64,000 bases of DNA from Rhexocercosporidium sp. MPI-PUGE-AT-0058 (lineage: Eukaryota > Ascomycota > Leotiomycetes > Helotiales), in NCBI GenBank assembly GCA_020746875.1, contig JAGTJL010000006.1:682001-746000 (forward strand), given 5' to 3'. Both the position numbers and the translations under genes were made by a program. Every line of letters begins with the position of its first letter. Positions within the stretch are counted from its first letter, which is position 1. Shown one piece after another: positions 46,201 to 56,320 of this stretch. The notes beneath the pieces are model-generated. The model worked only from the letters and a program-made list of their open reading frames with translations, ran no database searches and had not been told where the DNA came from.

Positions 46201-46489
46201 GGAGGGTATGCAGGATGATTTGAATCGTGATCGAGATCATGGAGATGTCCATTCGAACAGTTACAGCCCACGTCTTCTCCCGGTCTCGGTCGGTAAAGCC
46301 GTACTTTCTGGTCTCAGGCGTGGCAATAATGAACACGACATGGAAGATGTTGATGATCAGACGAGTGATGCCAGCAGTGTGCCATCTGAGTATCCGAGTC
46401 GTCAGCCTGAAGGCCTGTTTGATTCTGGGTCTGGGATGGGAATGGGGAAGGCGGGATTTAGAATCCATGTTGATGAGGAGGTTGAGTAG
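43286..46489 (+). CDS. Conserved-type fungal hypothetical protein with Cys/His cluster and coiled coil, 1067 aa
   Basis: Single exon starting at ATG 43286; the frame is open slightly upstream but only with a TTG. Near the N-terminus is a Cys/His-rich patch: C48xC50 followed by RRFW, then C79xC81xHHxC86xH88, a possible metal site. Residues about 290-420 are heptad-like (LENTSFSHAAIDDLQDADDR, VEALEAQVAELQAA), a coiled coil. A conserved-looking core follows (RPWEVEVVFLPFGSRLMGIW, then LRSRGLVKLIRILGPDARDV and LSAPWIPLRKIHKDSCLRYL). The C-terminal 350 residues are disordered with Arg/Ser-rich basic and then strongly acidic Gly/Asp runs. I recognise the core as typical of a Pezizomycotina family without function. 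Nuclear location is a guess from the basic clusters. Confidence 0.85.
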   Translation: MAAQQFRTGTNTPLLNRYTNDEDPIETRLPSGRCNYTNLSTGGSAPVCGCRRFWDKALATPRPTFGDSTPRSQTRSGFCMCEHHACFHDDGPQTQVGQVSAGIAMAEATPTTSQNAPIRQAVSVQDPRLEVGRRESLPDTLQWSRYIHTGSVTSLPAIPSQCLLPSDNGSMTSGSQGASIRPSGLGLRAFNPMPTITSGNPMNERQPVDNTRMQLYEDANGNAFMQSLTEVATPSARASQDPVTDADLAKDVINVQDALQKYTQASAKPITKDDQSQLQIKQSGSNSAPLALTQVDGATEESLIPRLRHLVNNLSDYPTKIQNHEHRLELLENTSFSHAAIDDLQDADDRLDNRVCEVEERLRDVEKAQIAINDASSVSSRQPFNTSFDSRASVSSSAMIASAMDRLDSSRVEALEAQVAELQAAALPSHSRPWEVEVVFLPFGSRLMGIWSGQQSMSQRSRLNSTQTDEWTQTQNNSMAVAQAHLTAHDQASAWERSATDLANQDSTWLMARACGLRSRVDERLRSRGLVKLIRILGPDARDVQAAMLKAFGDLPEILTEDPYTQHDDENTGTVPRSLKNYLGLSAPWIPLRKIHKDSCLRYLNPSEMVTPALWTVPFLSASVAMRHSGVRRLYVTQRDSYIQQLGNNNADWTWQKLRQLPRVYPDQASFNHTPEADAHEPSWEFDERLDPPHESIHSSFASQISSLSIRSHPHEHEHQDDLYDPASPSDHFSSAAVSPNASTTPTSIAQHAAPLSPLKERNPFRPLHSRTTSMPLPTVIPTKGSQPTTTTTNTTKRRIASFDHESQSSPSRAPSASAYTTNPPLNLKLNTLKRRRISRSPSRPRDTPRYSTGPPSPYAFFDDVNAKREEGMTPFAYATPHSNAPYIERARTRSRTRSSIGIYEDKDGDLDGGFDGSGDDGGDGGEGSTTDDLYAGDEEGGDANALSDFDLDSDGEEYAVGFAQRQVDEEWEGMQDDLNRDRDHGDVHSNSYSPRLLPVSVGKAVLSGLRRGNNEHDMEDVDDQTSDASSVPSEYPSRQPEGLFDSGSGMGMGKAGFRIHVDEEVE

Positions 46490-47521
46490 GTCTGTGTTAG
46501 GAAGGAAATAGGGTGTAAGATTGGATACGATACGATATGATACGAAAAAGCCGTGCGCATACGGCGCGATCTCCTTACGCATATACAAATCAGTACATGA
46601 TCATGATTTTGGAGAGTGTTTTTGGCGTTATTGTTGATTTGGGGATACCAGCGTGGGCGTTTCGGTTTGGTTTGTTTGTCACTTATTTGTGTTCTGCTAC
46701 TTCATACATTTGCCATCTGAAATTTCTCCCAGCATTCAGTGCAGCACGCTCAAAATGGAGCGTCTTCGGCCAGGTTTCACCCAACTGGCTCGCTGTATTT
46801 AAGGGCCTGGAGGCAGAGATGAGAAGAATGAGCAAAGCGTGCACTAGCAGGCATGCAAGATGAGATTGGGATCTGATCAAGAGCGAGAGCGAGAGAGAAA
46901 GTGAAAGTCTCCACTTCCTGTATACTAGATAGGCTGTGCCATGGATGTTGGAAGGTATTTGGGTGATTGGTTGGTACACGACAGGAAGGGAAGAGAACAA
47001 GGGCTTAGATATCAATATCTCTATCTCCAGTACAGATCTTTATAGAGGACTTGTGCATGTTTGCTCTTTGTTGCGAGATGTGGTATGTTTCGCTTCTGAT
47101 GTCGTTGTGGGATTGCATTTTCGCGACCAAGCCTCATAGGAGATCCATGCCTAACCTAAGAGAGCGTTGATGAGTTCTGTTCCTCCTCGTTTTACTTTGA
47201 ATTTATAAATGTTTAGGTTTCTAGTTCTAGGAGCCAGAATACCGAAGCGGTATTCCTTGCACGTGAGAATGAAGAGGATGTATACGTGATAAGTGGTGAA
47301 TTACTGGTCGTCAAATTTGTGTGAATTCCTGTAGTGGATATCTAACAGCTAGATGGACAACTGCTTGGAGATGAGGATTAATGTAAGAAATTGCTGCTAC
47401 ATGCAAAGAGAGTTTCCTCTTGCACGTAAAGAGAAGAGAATGATTGCCGACTACTCTGGGGTTCTCCTCTATCCTCATCATATATACAGTTTTCAACCCC
47501 CTGCACTTCTCATCCCTCGAC
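46490..47521. other. Intergenic, convergent gene ends
   Basis: About 1 kb between the 3' ends of two convergent genes. A GAGAGCGAGAG purine run near 46881-46900 is the only low-complexity feature. Nothing coding recognised. Confidence 0.4.
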
Positions 47522-48005
47522 TTAAGCACTCGTGCCATTAATGCTACATGGCGGAGGGAACGCTTTGGCAATCGCAGCGTTTATTGATGCTGAATGGCAG
47601 CCGGGGCATAGACAGAGCTATCAAAATTCACTTGTCAGCTCCATTTCCGTTTATTCTGGTCTAGATTTCGGTCAATGGACCATCAATGTTACCTTCTCTG
47701 CTCCAGTCAAGTTACTGGCACTGTTTTCGTACCTGGAAAAAGTCAATTGATATATTCCACTACATGAGACTAGTAGGTAGAGATGCCTCCTCCAAAATGC
47801 AAGCTTTGAAAGTACAAAGTCCAACTTACGTTACGCATTTTGCCATATTCTCTTTTGTTCCACTCGCAGCGTTTTGAGATAAACACAAGCTGGAATTTAT
47901 CACATCCAGACATGCATACACGCCCTTTGGACATCCGTCGACAGCTGTCTGAGCATGCACACTTACAAGCACGAAGCAAACAGCGAGTGTGGCGTTGAAT
48001 CGCAT
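47522..48005 (-). CDS. Small secreted cysteine-rich protein, effector-like, 103 aa
   Basis: Three short exons assembled by eye: 48005-47830, 47732-47693 and 47617-47522. The introns are 97 nt (gtaagt ... ATTGACTTTTTCCAG) and 75 nt (gtaaca ... GCTGAC ... gatag). Both have good branch sites and consistent phase, giving 104 codons. The product starts with a signal peptide (MRFNATLAVCFVLVSVHAQT, cleavage likely after HAQ). The mature part has eight cysteines at 25, 32, 41, 57, 74, 76, 79 and 96, including LCLCPGC and PPPC, and two or three N-glycosylation sequons. It lacks a CFEM or hydrophobin spacing that I can recognise. Size, secretion and even cysteine number fit apoplastic effector-type or cell-wall proteins; the function is unknown. 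Each exon is shorter than usual ORF cut-offs, so it is easily missed. Confidence 0.7.
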
Positions 48006-49130
48006 CGTTCAAGTGTTGGTCGTTGGTCGTGCTGGGTGATTTATGCAATTGACATTCGGTTCTTGGTGGGATTACGCATCATTTTGTTCGATATGTGAAA
48101 GGTCCCACTGACAAAATCTTTCATCCGAGATATTCATTATCAATATTTAGCAATAATGGAATAATTCACGGTCCGCAGTCTCCCCGGATGTTCTGTTATT
48201 GATGCGTTCCGGCACTTAGCACTCGGCACTCTACCTACCCCGCACCCCCTGTTGAGAAAAACATATGCGTCTCTAAGCTTACAATGACTTTATGCTGCAC
48301 ATGGTTATTCATACAGTCTTGGAGTCTGTGAAATAGGAAGTTGTCCTGCTGCTAGAAAGAGACGAAGTATCCTATCCTCAGTTTCACTTTTACAATTGTC
48401 ATTTCTAACAAAAGATGATATTTAACATGCGGGGACGACCTAGATCAGATCTCGACCACGAATTCATGTAGTCCTTGGAGATAATCAAGTTCACTGAACA
48501 GCCTGTCTGTCCATTCGGCTTTTGAAGCCCCCCATATTAAGCGAGAGAGTCGGGATAAGCCGCTGAATGAGATATTTGGTTAAGTTCGGTACATGCACCC
48601 ATTGATTGAATCCGATCTGCAGGCTATGGAGGCAAAACAGCCACCAGGCAGTACCTTGTCAACGTAGATTAATTACGGTTGATGACCTGCATCTTATCTT
48701 CGCTAAGCTTAGAGTATTGAACTACGAACCAATCATGTTTCTCAAAGGAGCTGCCGGACTTCGGCGTGAAGAAAAGCAATGAAGATAAACAATATCAAGC
48801 AGGAGAGATATCTATCGGAATCAATCATCCGTACTCACTTGCTAGTGCAACCTGGCTTTTCAAAACTCGTTCCTACCTCGTCGGATCGTCCCGACGTTGG
48901 ACTTTATCAAAACCTGCCAAATGTGGAACCTAGCATAGCCTATAGTAAATATAGGCATGAATCGGTTCCCCTGGGTTCCTAAACCTTGAGAATTCGATAT
49001 GAGAAATATCTCTGTTATCTTGAGTATTTGCAAGCCACAACTTTTCAAGTTTTGCGACCGACTTCCCAAAGATCCACTCATTTCTGTGCCTGTATCGTTG
49101 TCAAGACTGTAGTGAAGGCCAAAAGCCAAG
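48006..49130. other. Intergenic region between two divergent secreted-protein genes
   Basis: About 1.1 kb between the starts of the cysteine-rich protein (minus) and the DUF1996 protein (plus). It holds both promoters. No coding frame of substance. Confidence 0.45.
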
Positions 49131-50389
49131 ATGCAGTGGTCAAATATTCTCCTACTGGCTTTTGTCAGCTCGACTCAAGCTTTGATTCGATTCCAATGCT
49201 CTCAACTCGTCACTCAGAGACTCGATCCATTGGTTAGCCCAGGGCAGATTCCATCTCCACATGTCCATCAAATCGTTGGAGGAGTATGTTCAGCAATCCC
49301 AATCCCAATCCCAATAAATATCGAAAACACATTTGCTGATTTGGATAGAACTCCTTCAACGCCACCATGGATTATACAAAAGACATCCCGGGTGAATCTT
49401 CATGCACAACATGTCAAATGAGCGATGATTTCTCAAACTACTGGACTGCGATTCTGTATTTCAGGGCGAGGAACGGCACCTATAAGCGCGTTCATCAACT
49501 TGCCAATTCTGGGTTTGAAGGTGCAGCTGGTGGAGGAATGACTGTTTATTATATGCAAGATCCGCTTTACGACACAGCTCAAAAGTCCAAGGTCCAGGCA
49601 TTCCAGCCCGTGAGTGAAATCTTCAAGACCACCCAAAGACTTCCAAATCAAGAGTTGTCGTAAGGGCTAACAACAACACAGGGTTTCCGCATGTTCATCG
49701 GAGACGTCCAAGCACATAGCCTCGCCGATGCAGCACGCTTCCGCCAATTGACCTTCACCTGCCTAGACACCATGGCCAGTCGCGACCACGAATCCCTCGC
49801 CTTCCCAAACCGCGTGTGCGCAGCAGGAATAATGGCATCCCTCCGTTTCCCCACTTGCTGGGACGGCATCAACTTGGACAGTCCAGATCATATGAGCCAC
49901 ATGGCGTATCCTGAGACAGGGACTTTCGAGAGTGCTGGACCTTGTCCTGCCACTCATCCTGTGCGCACTTCGCAGGTTATGTTTGAGGTGATTTGGGATA
50001 CAAAGCCTTTCAATGATAAATCTATCTGGCCTGAGGATGGGAGCCAGCCGTTTGTGGTAAGTGTCGCTTAATTATTTTGTCTTGCCTCAAATGTTGATTG
50101 TTTTGCAGTGGTCATTTGGCGACAAGACAGGATACGCAAACCACGCCGATTACGTTTTCGGTTGGAAAGACGACTCGCTGCAGAAGATTCTTGATACTTC
50201 TTGCTATGTCAATTGTAGCACTGCGAAGACCCAATCAATTGCCGACATGAACAAGTGCTCGCAAAATGTTGTCGTGGAGGAGGATATCGACGGCTGTAAG
50301 TAATTGATGTTTGCACCTCCGAAGTTGGATTCATAAACTAATCATTGGCAGGGTTGACTGAACTCCCCGGAGGTCACAAGGTCATGTAG
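49131..50389 (+). CDS. DUF1996 secreted protein, 337 aa
   Basis: Five exons: 49131-49283, 49349-49609, 49682-50056, 50109-50295 and 50352-50389, all with GT-AG introns of 52-72 nt, total 338 codons. The N-terminus is a signal peptide (MQWSNILLLAFVSSTQA). It is followed directly by the domain start IRFQCSQLVTQRLDPLVSPG and HVHQIVGGNSFN, the hallmark of DUF1996. Further family blocks are CTTCQMSDDFSNYWTAILYF, GMTVYYM, FRMFIGDVQA, LRFPTCWDG, HMSHMAYP and TGYANHADYVFGW. Cysteines are numerous, as in an extracellular fold. There is no WSC or CBM module. DUF1996 proteins are common in fungal secretomes; enzymatic role is not established. It is divergent from the small cysteine-rich secreted gene. 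Confidence 0.93.
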
Positions 50390-50752
50390 ACTTTATAAAA
50401 GATTCACATGACGATAAGTCACACATCGGCATGTATGAGAAGCATGTGGCACAATCGAATGGAAGAAGTGGGTTTCTGCTGACTGAGAAGAGTCGCGATA
50501 TTCTTGATGTCGAAGGTTCCCATTCAGTGCTTACTGGGATATTGTTCTCATAGATATCAATAGGCTTCATGCTTGATTACTCTTGATCAACATAGCTAAT
50601 GATTTCTCCGACTTGGCTCAAGTAATAACTTCATCGCGAGGAACATTCATGACACCAAAGTTCAGCATTTTATCAATATTCTTGAAATGACTGAGGCAAT
50701 AACAATGTTCCAACTCAGACTAAATCTATAGTTCGCAGCTCGTTAGACTCTA

Positions 50753-51760
50753 TTATAAATCTAAAGACGAGGGTGGGGACCAACTGGGACTAGCCCTAAA
50801 CCTGCCTCCAATTGAAGCATTGCCCATCACAAATGTAATAATCTTCACCAGCATCTCCGGCTCAGTCATTTGGACGTTGTGGCCACTATTGTCACCGCCA
50901 GGATATATCCATGAATTCCTAGAAAGGCGCTGCGCAACGGCTTGCAGGTTATAGTCAATATCCTCAAAATCCTTGGCAAACTTAAGAAATCGGGTTCTCT
51001 CTTCTGGTGTCCCAACGTCCGCTTCGAGGGCTGCTTTCATGAGCTTCTCCATATCCATACCATTGGTTCCCACGACTATTACAAGCGGTTTGAATCCCAG
51101 GAGAGGGGGTTGTCTGTACATCAAATCCTTTTTGGCCAGCGTTACGAAGCTGTCTGAATATTCGGCAATTTCTCTTGCTGCTTGCTCTATGTGACTGGGT
51201 TGGGCCGCATCCTGCTGACTCTGAAGCCATTCGCTTTGGCTCATCTGATGTCGCCATGGCATATTGAGTGTGGCCGGTATATCGATACCATTAGAGGAGA
51301 TCCAATTCATGAAGGGTCGCCAATCCAGAAGCTTCAGAGTACTTTCGTTGTTTGCTTCCACGAGAACCAGACCAGCAACCTCTGTATCCGGGTATTGGAA
51401 GATAAACTCCTGAGCCAAGACACCTCCCCAGGAATGTGCGACGAAAACATAAGGAGGTTTGACGCCAGTCACATCAAGAAGGGTTCTTAGTTCCTGGATG
51501 ATGTTTCCAGAGGTTGGTGGCCGTAGAGAACGCTCACTTCTGCCTAGTCCAGATCTGTCGTATATGGCAACGCGGAGGAGAGGTCGGAGAAGGCGGGTGA
51601 CTGCTGCCCAGGCCGAAGAACAGCTACCGAGACCTTGGATGATAACAACGACTGGTTCGTCGGGTATGCGATCGATACCACCGACTTCAAGATACAGATT
51701 GTGAGTACCAATAGAGACGAGGCCCTGCTTATTGCCAGTATTCCAATTGATTGCTGCCAT
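50753..51760 (-). CDS. Alpha/beta hydrolase fold protein, 335 aa
   Basis: Single exon. The oxyanion region is QGLGSCSSAW (residues 42-51), followed by YDRSGLGRSE. The nucleophile elbow AHSWGG has Ser110. The histidine is in SGHNVQMTEP (His294). A lid-like stretch lies between residues 140 and 220. The sequence type (DRSGLGRS, VAHSWGG) is that of haloalkane dehalogenase/epoxide hydrolase/esterase-like hydrolases; substrate unknown. The frame is open 63 codons upstream to 51949, but the N-terminal homology-like region starts at Met 51760 (MAAINWNTGN), so I use it. No signal peptide from this start. Confidence 0.85.
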   Translation of the reverse strand: MAAINWNTGNKQGLVSIGTHNLYLEVGGIDRIPDEPVVVIIQGLGSCSSAWAAVTRLLRPLLRVAIYDRSGLGRSERSLRPPTSGNIIQELRTLLDVTGVKPPYVFVAHSWGGVLAQEFIFQYPDTEVAGLVLVEANNESTLKLLDWRPFMNWISSNGIDIPATLNMPWRHQMSQSEWLQSQQDAAQPSHIEQAAREIAEYSDSFVTLAKKDLMYRQPPLLGFKPLVIVVGTNGMDMEKLMKAALEADVGTPEERTRFLKFAKDFEDIDYNLQAVAQRLSRNSWIYPGGDNSGHNVQMTEPEMLVKIITFVMGNASIGGRFRASPSWSPPSSLDL

Positions 51761-52491
51761 GGTCGAGTATGATTCGGAGGCGAAGTTTTGTTTTGATGGC
51801 TGTATAGTGATACGGTTGGTAATTGAGATGATCTTGTCAAGAGAAACGGGGTTCTGACGCACACAGGATGATATGCTGCAAGTCGGTAGAAGGTGCTGAT
51901 GTCGAGAGTGGAGGTCGCACCTGACGGCTTGGTTCGCTAAAAGAGGCACAGTAACTGAAGATCTTGTGAACGAGAAGGAACGATCTACCTAGGTACATCT
52001 TGTAATAAGGAATTTACCATACCTACCTGGACATCCCTATTGCCTGATTATTGTAATTTCTGCCTACATAGGTATCTACTATAACCTTTTCCTGGAGTCG
52101 AAGTAATTCTCAAACCATACCTATTCAATGGGAGACCGAAAAGGAGTATTCTGCCAAAATAAAATCGTTCACACAGCAGAGTTGAACAGACTGTAAAGTA
52201 GTTGTCGAGGGATTTCTAAATTTGCTTCGGAAACTCTCGTTCTGTACAATGGTCATTGGTCGTTTCAGGACGGGGTATCTGGGCCAGCACCTCCTTGCAA
52301 GGGAACTCCCAGGGCCGACGGGCTCCAACTTCTTCCACATCCCAAATCAACTGCTTATTAACTCCAGTAGATTGACATGTATGATATCAGAGAACAACCT
52401 CATCCAGCAATCCTTCCTCCTCCGAGGAATAGTAAGGCGACTATCATGAGGCTTTCATGGCTCGCTCTCTGTAATCAGTCGACGAAAGCCA
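51761..52491. other. Intergenic region upstream of the hydrolase
   Basis: About 730 bp. TACCTA/ACCTAGGTA-like short motifs recur between 51985 and 52120. No gene recognised. Confidence 0.4.
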
Positions 52492-54943
52492 TTAAACAAT
52501 CACAATCTCCCTCCTATCAACGTGATGGAAATAATCCAAATCCCTCACCAACCCCAGCCCAACTCTTCTAAATCTCCCATCTCCCAACCCAGTCTTAACC
52601 AACACCAAACACGTAACATGCCACTTGTAACCACCACTATCACCCCCATCCTTATTCGAAATGAACTGCATCAAATTCACAATTGCACCTCCCATCTCAC
52701 CATCCCTTAACCCATCCAAACTCTTGTCCTCATCAAAAATCAATTTCCCAACTTTGACAAGCGCAGGTGGTTCTTCGCCCGGAGGTGTCTCGCGGAGATG
52801 ATCGGGGGTGATATCGTAGAGATACGGATCATCTTTCCCGATAACGAAGACAGAGAGTAGCATCCCCTCTACGCAGAGTGCTGCGTTAGACAGATTTCCA
52901 TAAGGATTCAAGCCAGCAGAAGCCCATTCCGTCTTTCCCACCAATAACTTGATCCAATCTCCACCCCACCCACCCCAGCAATGTATTCCCCACGACACAG
53001 GAGTCTCGTGCATGCTAGCCCAGCTCCACCTTAGCGCTTTATACAGCTCTGGAGGGCGAGTCCTGCATTTCTTAGGTGGGCTTTCGAGAGCTCTTTTTGA
53101 TAGAGGTGCATGTGCTTGCGCGAATGGAAAGGGGTGATCGACGTTGTCTAGACGAGTTGCCTCGCAAGATCGTATAGCCAAATTCCTCCCACGTACTTCT
53201 CTTATGAGAAACGACCGGAAAGAACCTCTTTGGTGGCTTCTGCCAATCCACTGAGAGCAGGTAGCCTATCGCCTGGATGGGTGATCTTCCTCAACAGATA
53301 CAGCGCGACGGTCTCGCTCCACTCCTAGTAGAAATTCGTCCGTTTAGAAATGAACTAAGTCCTGAGCATTCTTTCATCGTATGTAGGATTCTGTGCTTTG
53401 AAATCTTCTCTTTCTTTGCGAAGAACGGACGGCATGCGGGAATGGCGCTCGCCTAGTTTGATAGCATATTTCAGGTAGTCATGGCGCAAGTTATCGTCCA
53501 TGCCTTCGGGATCCTGGGTTGTCACCATGCTGTATGAACACTCCCAGGTCATGCCAGTTTCTGTGAACGCTAATATTGTGTGAGAGAGCTTCTCTTCATG
53601 GAGGACCCATGCGCGGTTGTATAGAGGACCTTTGAGGTCATTCTTGAGGAATCCGAGATCTCTTGGTTCAGGATCGCGGGTCAGGTGGATGTGGAATTGA
53701 TTCCCACCTTTGGTGAGGAATGTGTACTAGGGAATTAAACAAGGAGTGTGGAGGATGTGGTTCTCTGAGGTGAACAAACCATCGTTGCCGTTCGATGCAC
53801 GAGATGCGGCGATAGTGAAAAGTGCGTTCTTGTAGACTGCACACATTTTGGCTGACTCTAGAAGGAAAGTTGCGAATCAGCTAGTCTTCTGCTCTAAATG
53901 ATGAGAGACGACATACCTCTCTCCCAATCTTCTGCAGAATCTTGTATGATACACAATGAGTCTATCCAGATATATCACATCCTGAATTCTCTCGTAGCCT
54001 TGATAACATCTTGGAAAGTTTTCGATATGGTCTCCATGGAAATAGCTTTGCACCGGCCATTGAAGTTGGCCTTCGTAGTTGTAGCTATCTGGTACGATCC
54101 CCAGCAATGACTCAATGTCAAATATCTGGATCGGACATATGGCGTGCAAATACGAGGACTACGGGATCCATCGGGCGGGCCAACATCAACGAGTCGAGTT
54201 GGCATTGGTGGGATTTGAACTGTAGACATTTTGGATGGTTGATCCAGCATGTTGCCAACCATCTCTTCGCGAGACGGAGATTGTGGAGGACAGAAGATAA
54301 TGGATTGGCGTTGTCTTGAAGTATGCGTGTCATGGAATCTATTCACCACTTATTAATGGTGGCCCGTTTGGCAGTTGGACGACTAACTTGGAACTTGTAA
54401 AAATCGTAGTTGGACCCAGCCATACTCCTTGCCGGCATGATGAACGCCCATGTAGTTTCCATTGCCTGGAAACCATTCCGGGTGCCATTCCAGTTCCTTC
54501 ATACCCAGGGAATGGTCAAGGATGATTGGGTTCTGGGCCGTAAACTCGACAGGAGAGGTATCTTGATCCGCGAAAGCATTTTTCCAGATCAACATACAAC
54601 AATGACAGCCTCCTTCGGATGACTTGTAGAGAGCTTCCAGGCTCAGGTGATGGAAGCAGAATAGAATTCTATTAAACGCCCATAGTGTCTGGTCAAGATA
54701 ACAATTTCTCGCCGTCAAGATTTCTCGGTCTGATAGCTCAGTCAATGGTAGGAAATGAATAGAATGGCACACGTCGCATATAGTTGTTGGAAGTAATGGT
54801 TCATGGAAGACCGAGTCCCCCTCTTCGAAGTATAGTGGATCGGTACGGTTAGGATTTCTGTGCACTAGTTCGGACTTTTTACTCCCTTCTGCCATCAACT
54901 CTTCTAGGGGGCTAAGACCGAAAGGCGAGATTTGCAAATCCAT
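52492..54943 (-). pseudogene. Second HET-domain gene, heavily broken
   Basis: The minus strand carries all blocks of a long HET protein. They are an N-terminal cysteine-containing zone (CDVCHSIHFLPL; CHCCMLIWKN), a 50-nt intron near 54340-54389, LRLAKRWLATCWINHPKC, RYLTLSHCWGS, YIWIDSLCIIQDSAEDWERE, an intron, then SAKMCAVYKNALFTIAASRA, YNRAWVLHEEKLS, LRKITHPGDRLPALSGLAEA and YKALRWSWASM. The frame is interrupted by a one-base shift after HPKC (near 54240), TGA at 53977-53975 immediately before YIWIDSLC, and TAG codons at 53729, 53357 and 53327. There are also TAA in the RFS-stop-EKYVGG segment (near 53205), and a final frame change before WSWAS. No intron explains most of these. The gene is a recent-looking pseudogene because every block is still recognisable. 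Confidence 0.8.
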
Positions 54944-55316
54944 GGCGTGCTGAGATTTTGGTTTTGGGGGATTGACGGATGGATGAATGGATGGATGATG
55001 GATATGAACACCAAATTCTAGGTGGCAGCTGAAAAACCCTGCTCGGTTGAGCCTTATCGAGGGCTTGGTGAAAGATGCAATACTTAGTCTGATCGGAACT
55101 CCTAAGAGTTTTCAGCAACCTCCAATGTAAACTAAATTTGGAAGCACGGTTCGGAAAACTGTTGAGACCTTGCTCGAAAGCCATTTTCCACAAGGGCCAT
55201 TTACCAAAAACGGTTTGAAACTACCAACAACTCAATGCGAAAGACGATTAGAGAAACATAGGAAGTGAGCACAAATACAGACGGAATATGTACATTCTTC
55301 GATTACTAACACTTGT
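54944..55316. other. Intergenic region
   Basis: About 370 bp with a short GGAT/ATGG-rich run near 54978-55000. No gene seen. Confidence 0.4.
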
Positions 55317-56320
55317 CTACAAGTCCTTGCGGAAAACCTCTGTCGACCATGGCTCGCTAGTCAAATTTGTCAACCCCGCCAGGTTCTCACAAGTCTTCCG
55401 TCCACTCATTGGGCCTGGAGCTGGGATCTTCACACCATCCTTGTTGTATATTCTCCCAGAGTCCTTTCCAACGTCTGCACCGCTCTTGACGTTCTTGTCT
55501 TCACCAGTCAACGCACCCTTTCCGGCCTCAACATCTAAGCTGGATGCCGTTGTCTCCACCGACTTTGCGCTTTCTTGTAGAGCCGTCAAGAGGGCGACTG
55601 TGCTTTCGGGGGTCAGATCTTCATAGAAGTCGTCGTTGATTTGAACCATTGGTGCGTTGACACAGGCGCCGAGGCATTCGACTTCGACGAATGTGAAGAG
55701 TCCATCTTTGGTGGTTTGTCCTGCCTTGATACCCAAGTGCTCGGAAATCGTCTTGACGATCACATCACTGCCGCAACCTCCGAGTTGGCATGGTGTCTGT
55801 AGGCCCAGAATCAGCTGCTGAATAGTGCATCATTGCTTCCGCCTTTCCTTACCGTTGTGCATGCCTGTACGTGCCACTTTCCGACGGGATCCCGGTTGTA
55901 CATAGTATAGAATGTAGCAACCTCATAGACACGCATCGGTGGCATCTCCAATAGCCGCGCAACTTCGTTCATTACACTCAAGCTGCAGAACCCATGTTGC
56001 CTTTGTCCAAGGTCTAGAAGGGGCATCACAGCGGCCTTCTTGTATTGAGGAGGGTACCTCTTGAGGATCTCGTCGACGAGCTTGTTGTTTTGTTCGGTGA
56101 ACTTGAAGGGGATACTGGCGTTGTTCACTGGGGTGTCTCGGTGCTGCAATTGCATCTATTAGTATCTGCAAGCTCGTGGAGCTCCAGGGAGACATACGAC
56201 GTGGAGAGCATCACTCGCAACTCGCGGACTGGCTGTGAAAGAGCGGCATTGGGTTCGTGAAGCTATGCGGGCGGGTCGAACGACGGTGCGGAATATGAAG
56301 GGGGCGAGCTTTGATGCCAT
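55317..56320 (-). CDS. NDUFV2: NADH:ubiquinone oxidoreductase 24-kDa subunit (complex I), 297 aa
   Basis: Three exons: 56320-56198, 56143-55853 and 55796-55317. The introns are 54 nt (gtatgt...tgcag) and 56 nt (gtaagg...acag), 298 codons. A mitochondrial presequence rich in Arg/Ser/Ala is present (residues 1 to about 35). The thioredoxin-like [2Fe-2S] domain is complete: ligands Cys136 and Cys141 (CTTTPC) and Cys179 and Cys183 (CLGAC). The strongly conserved [20 protein letters not shown] and [16 protein letters not shown] are also present. The protein passes electrons in the matrix arm of complex I (N1a centre); it is nuo-24 in Neurospora. For the first intron I chose the acceptor giving ALHVHRDTP. 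An acceptor 12 nt upstream also keeps frame. A further in-frame Met lies at 56341. Confidence 0.97.

Noticed and set aside
45773..46588. 271-codon minus-strand frame
   Set aside because: Fully antisense to the acidic Asp/Gly tail of the large plus-strand gene; composition (Ile/Thr/Pro/His) mirrors that tail and no domain is seen.
47963..47980. An 18-nt gtaagt...cag intron inside the signal-peptide coding part of the cysteine-rich gene
   Set aside because: Far below the size of any fungal intron; reading through gives a perfect signal peptide.
51761..51949. N-terminal extension of the alpha/beta hydrolase by 63 residues
   Set aside because: Composition is not protein-like for this family and the fold starts after Met 51760; a targeting peptide cannot be fully excluded.
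55317..56320. Bacterial origin for the complex I subunit
   Set aside because: It has spliceosomal introns and a mitochondrial presequence; it is the normal nuclear gene.
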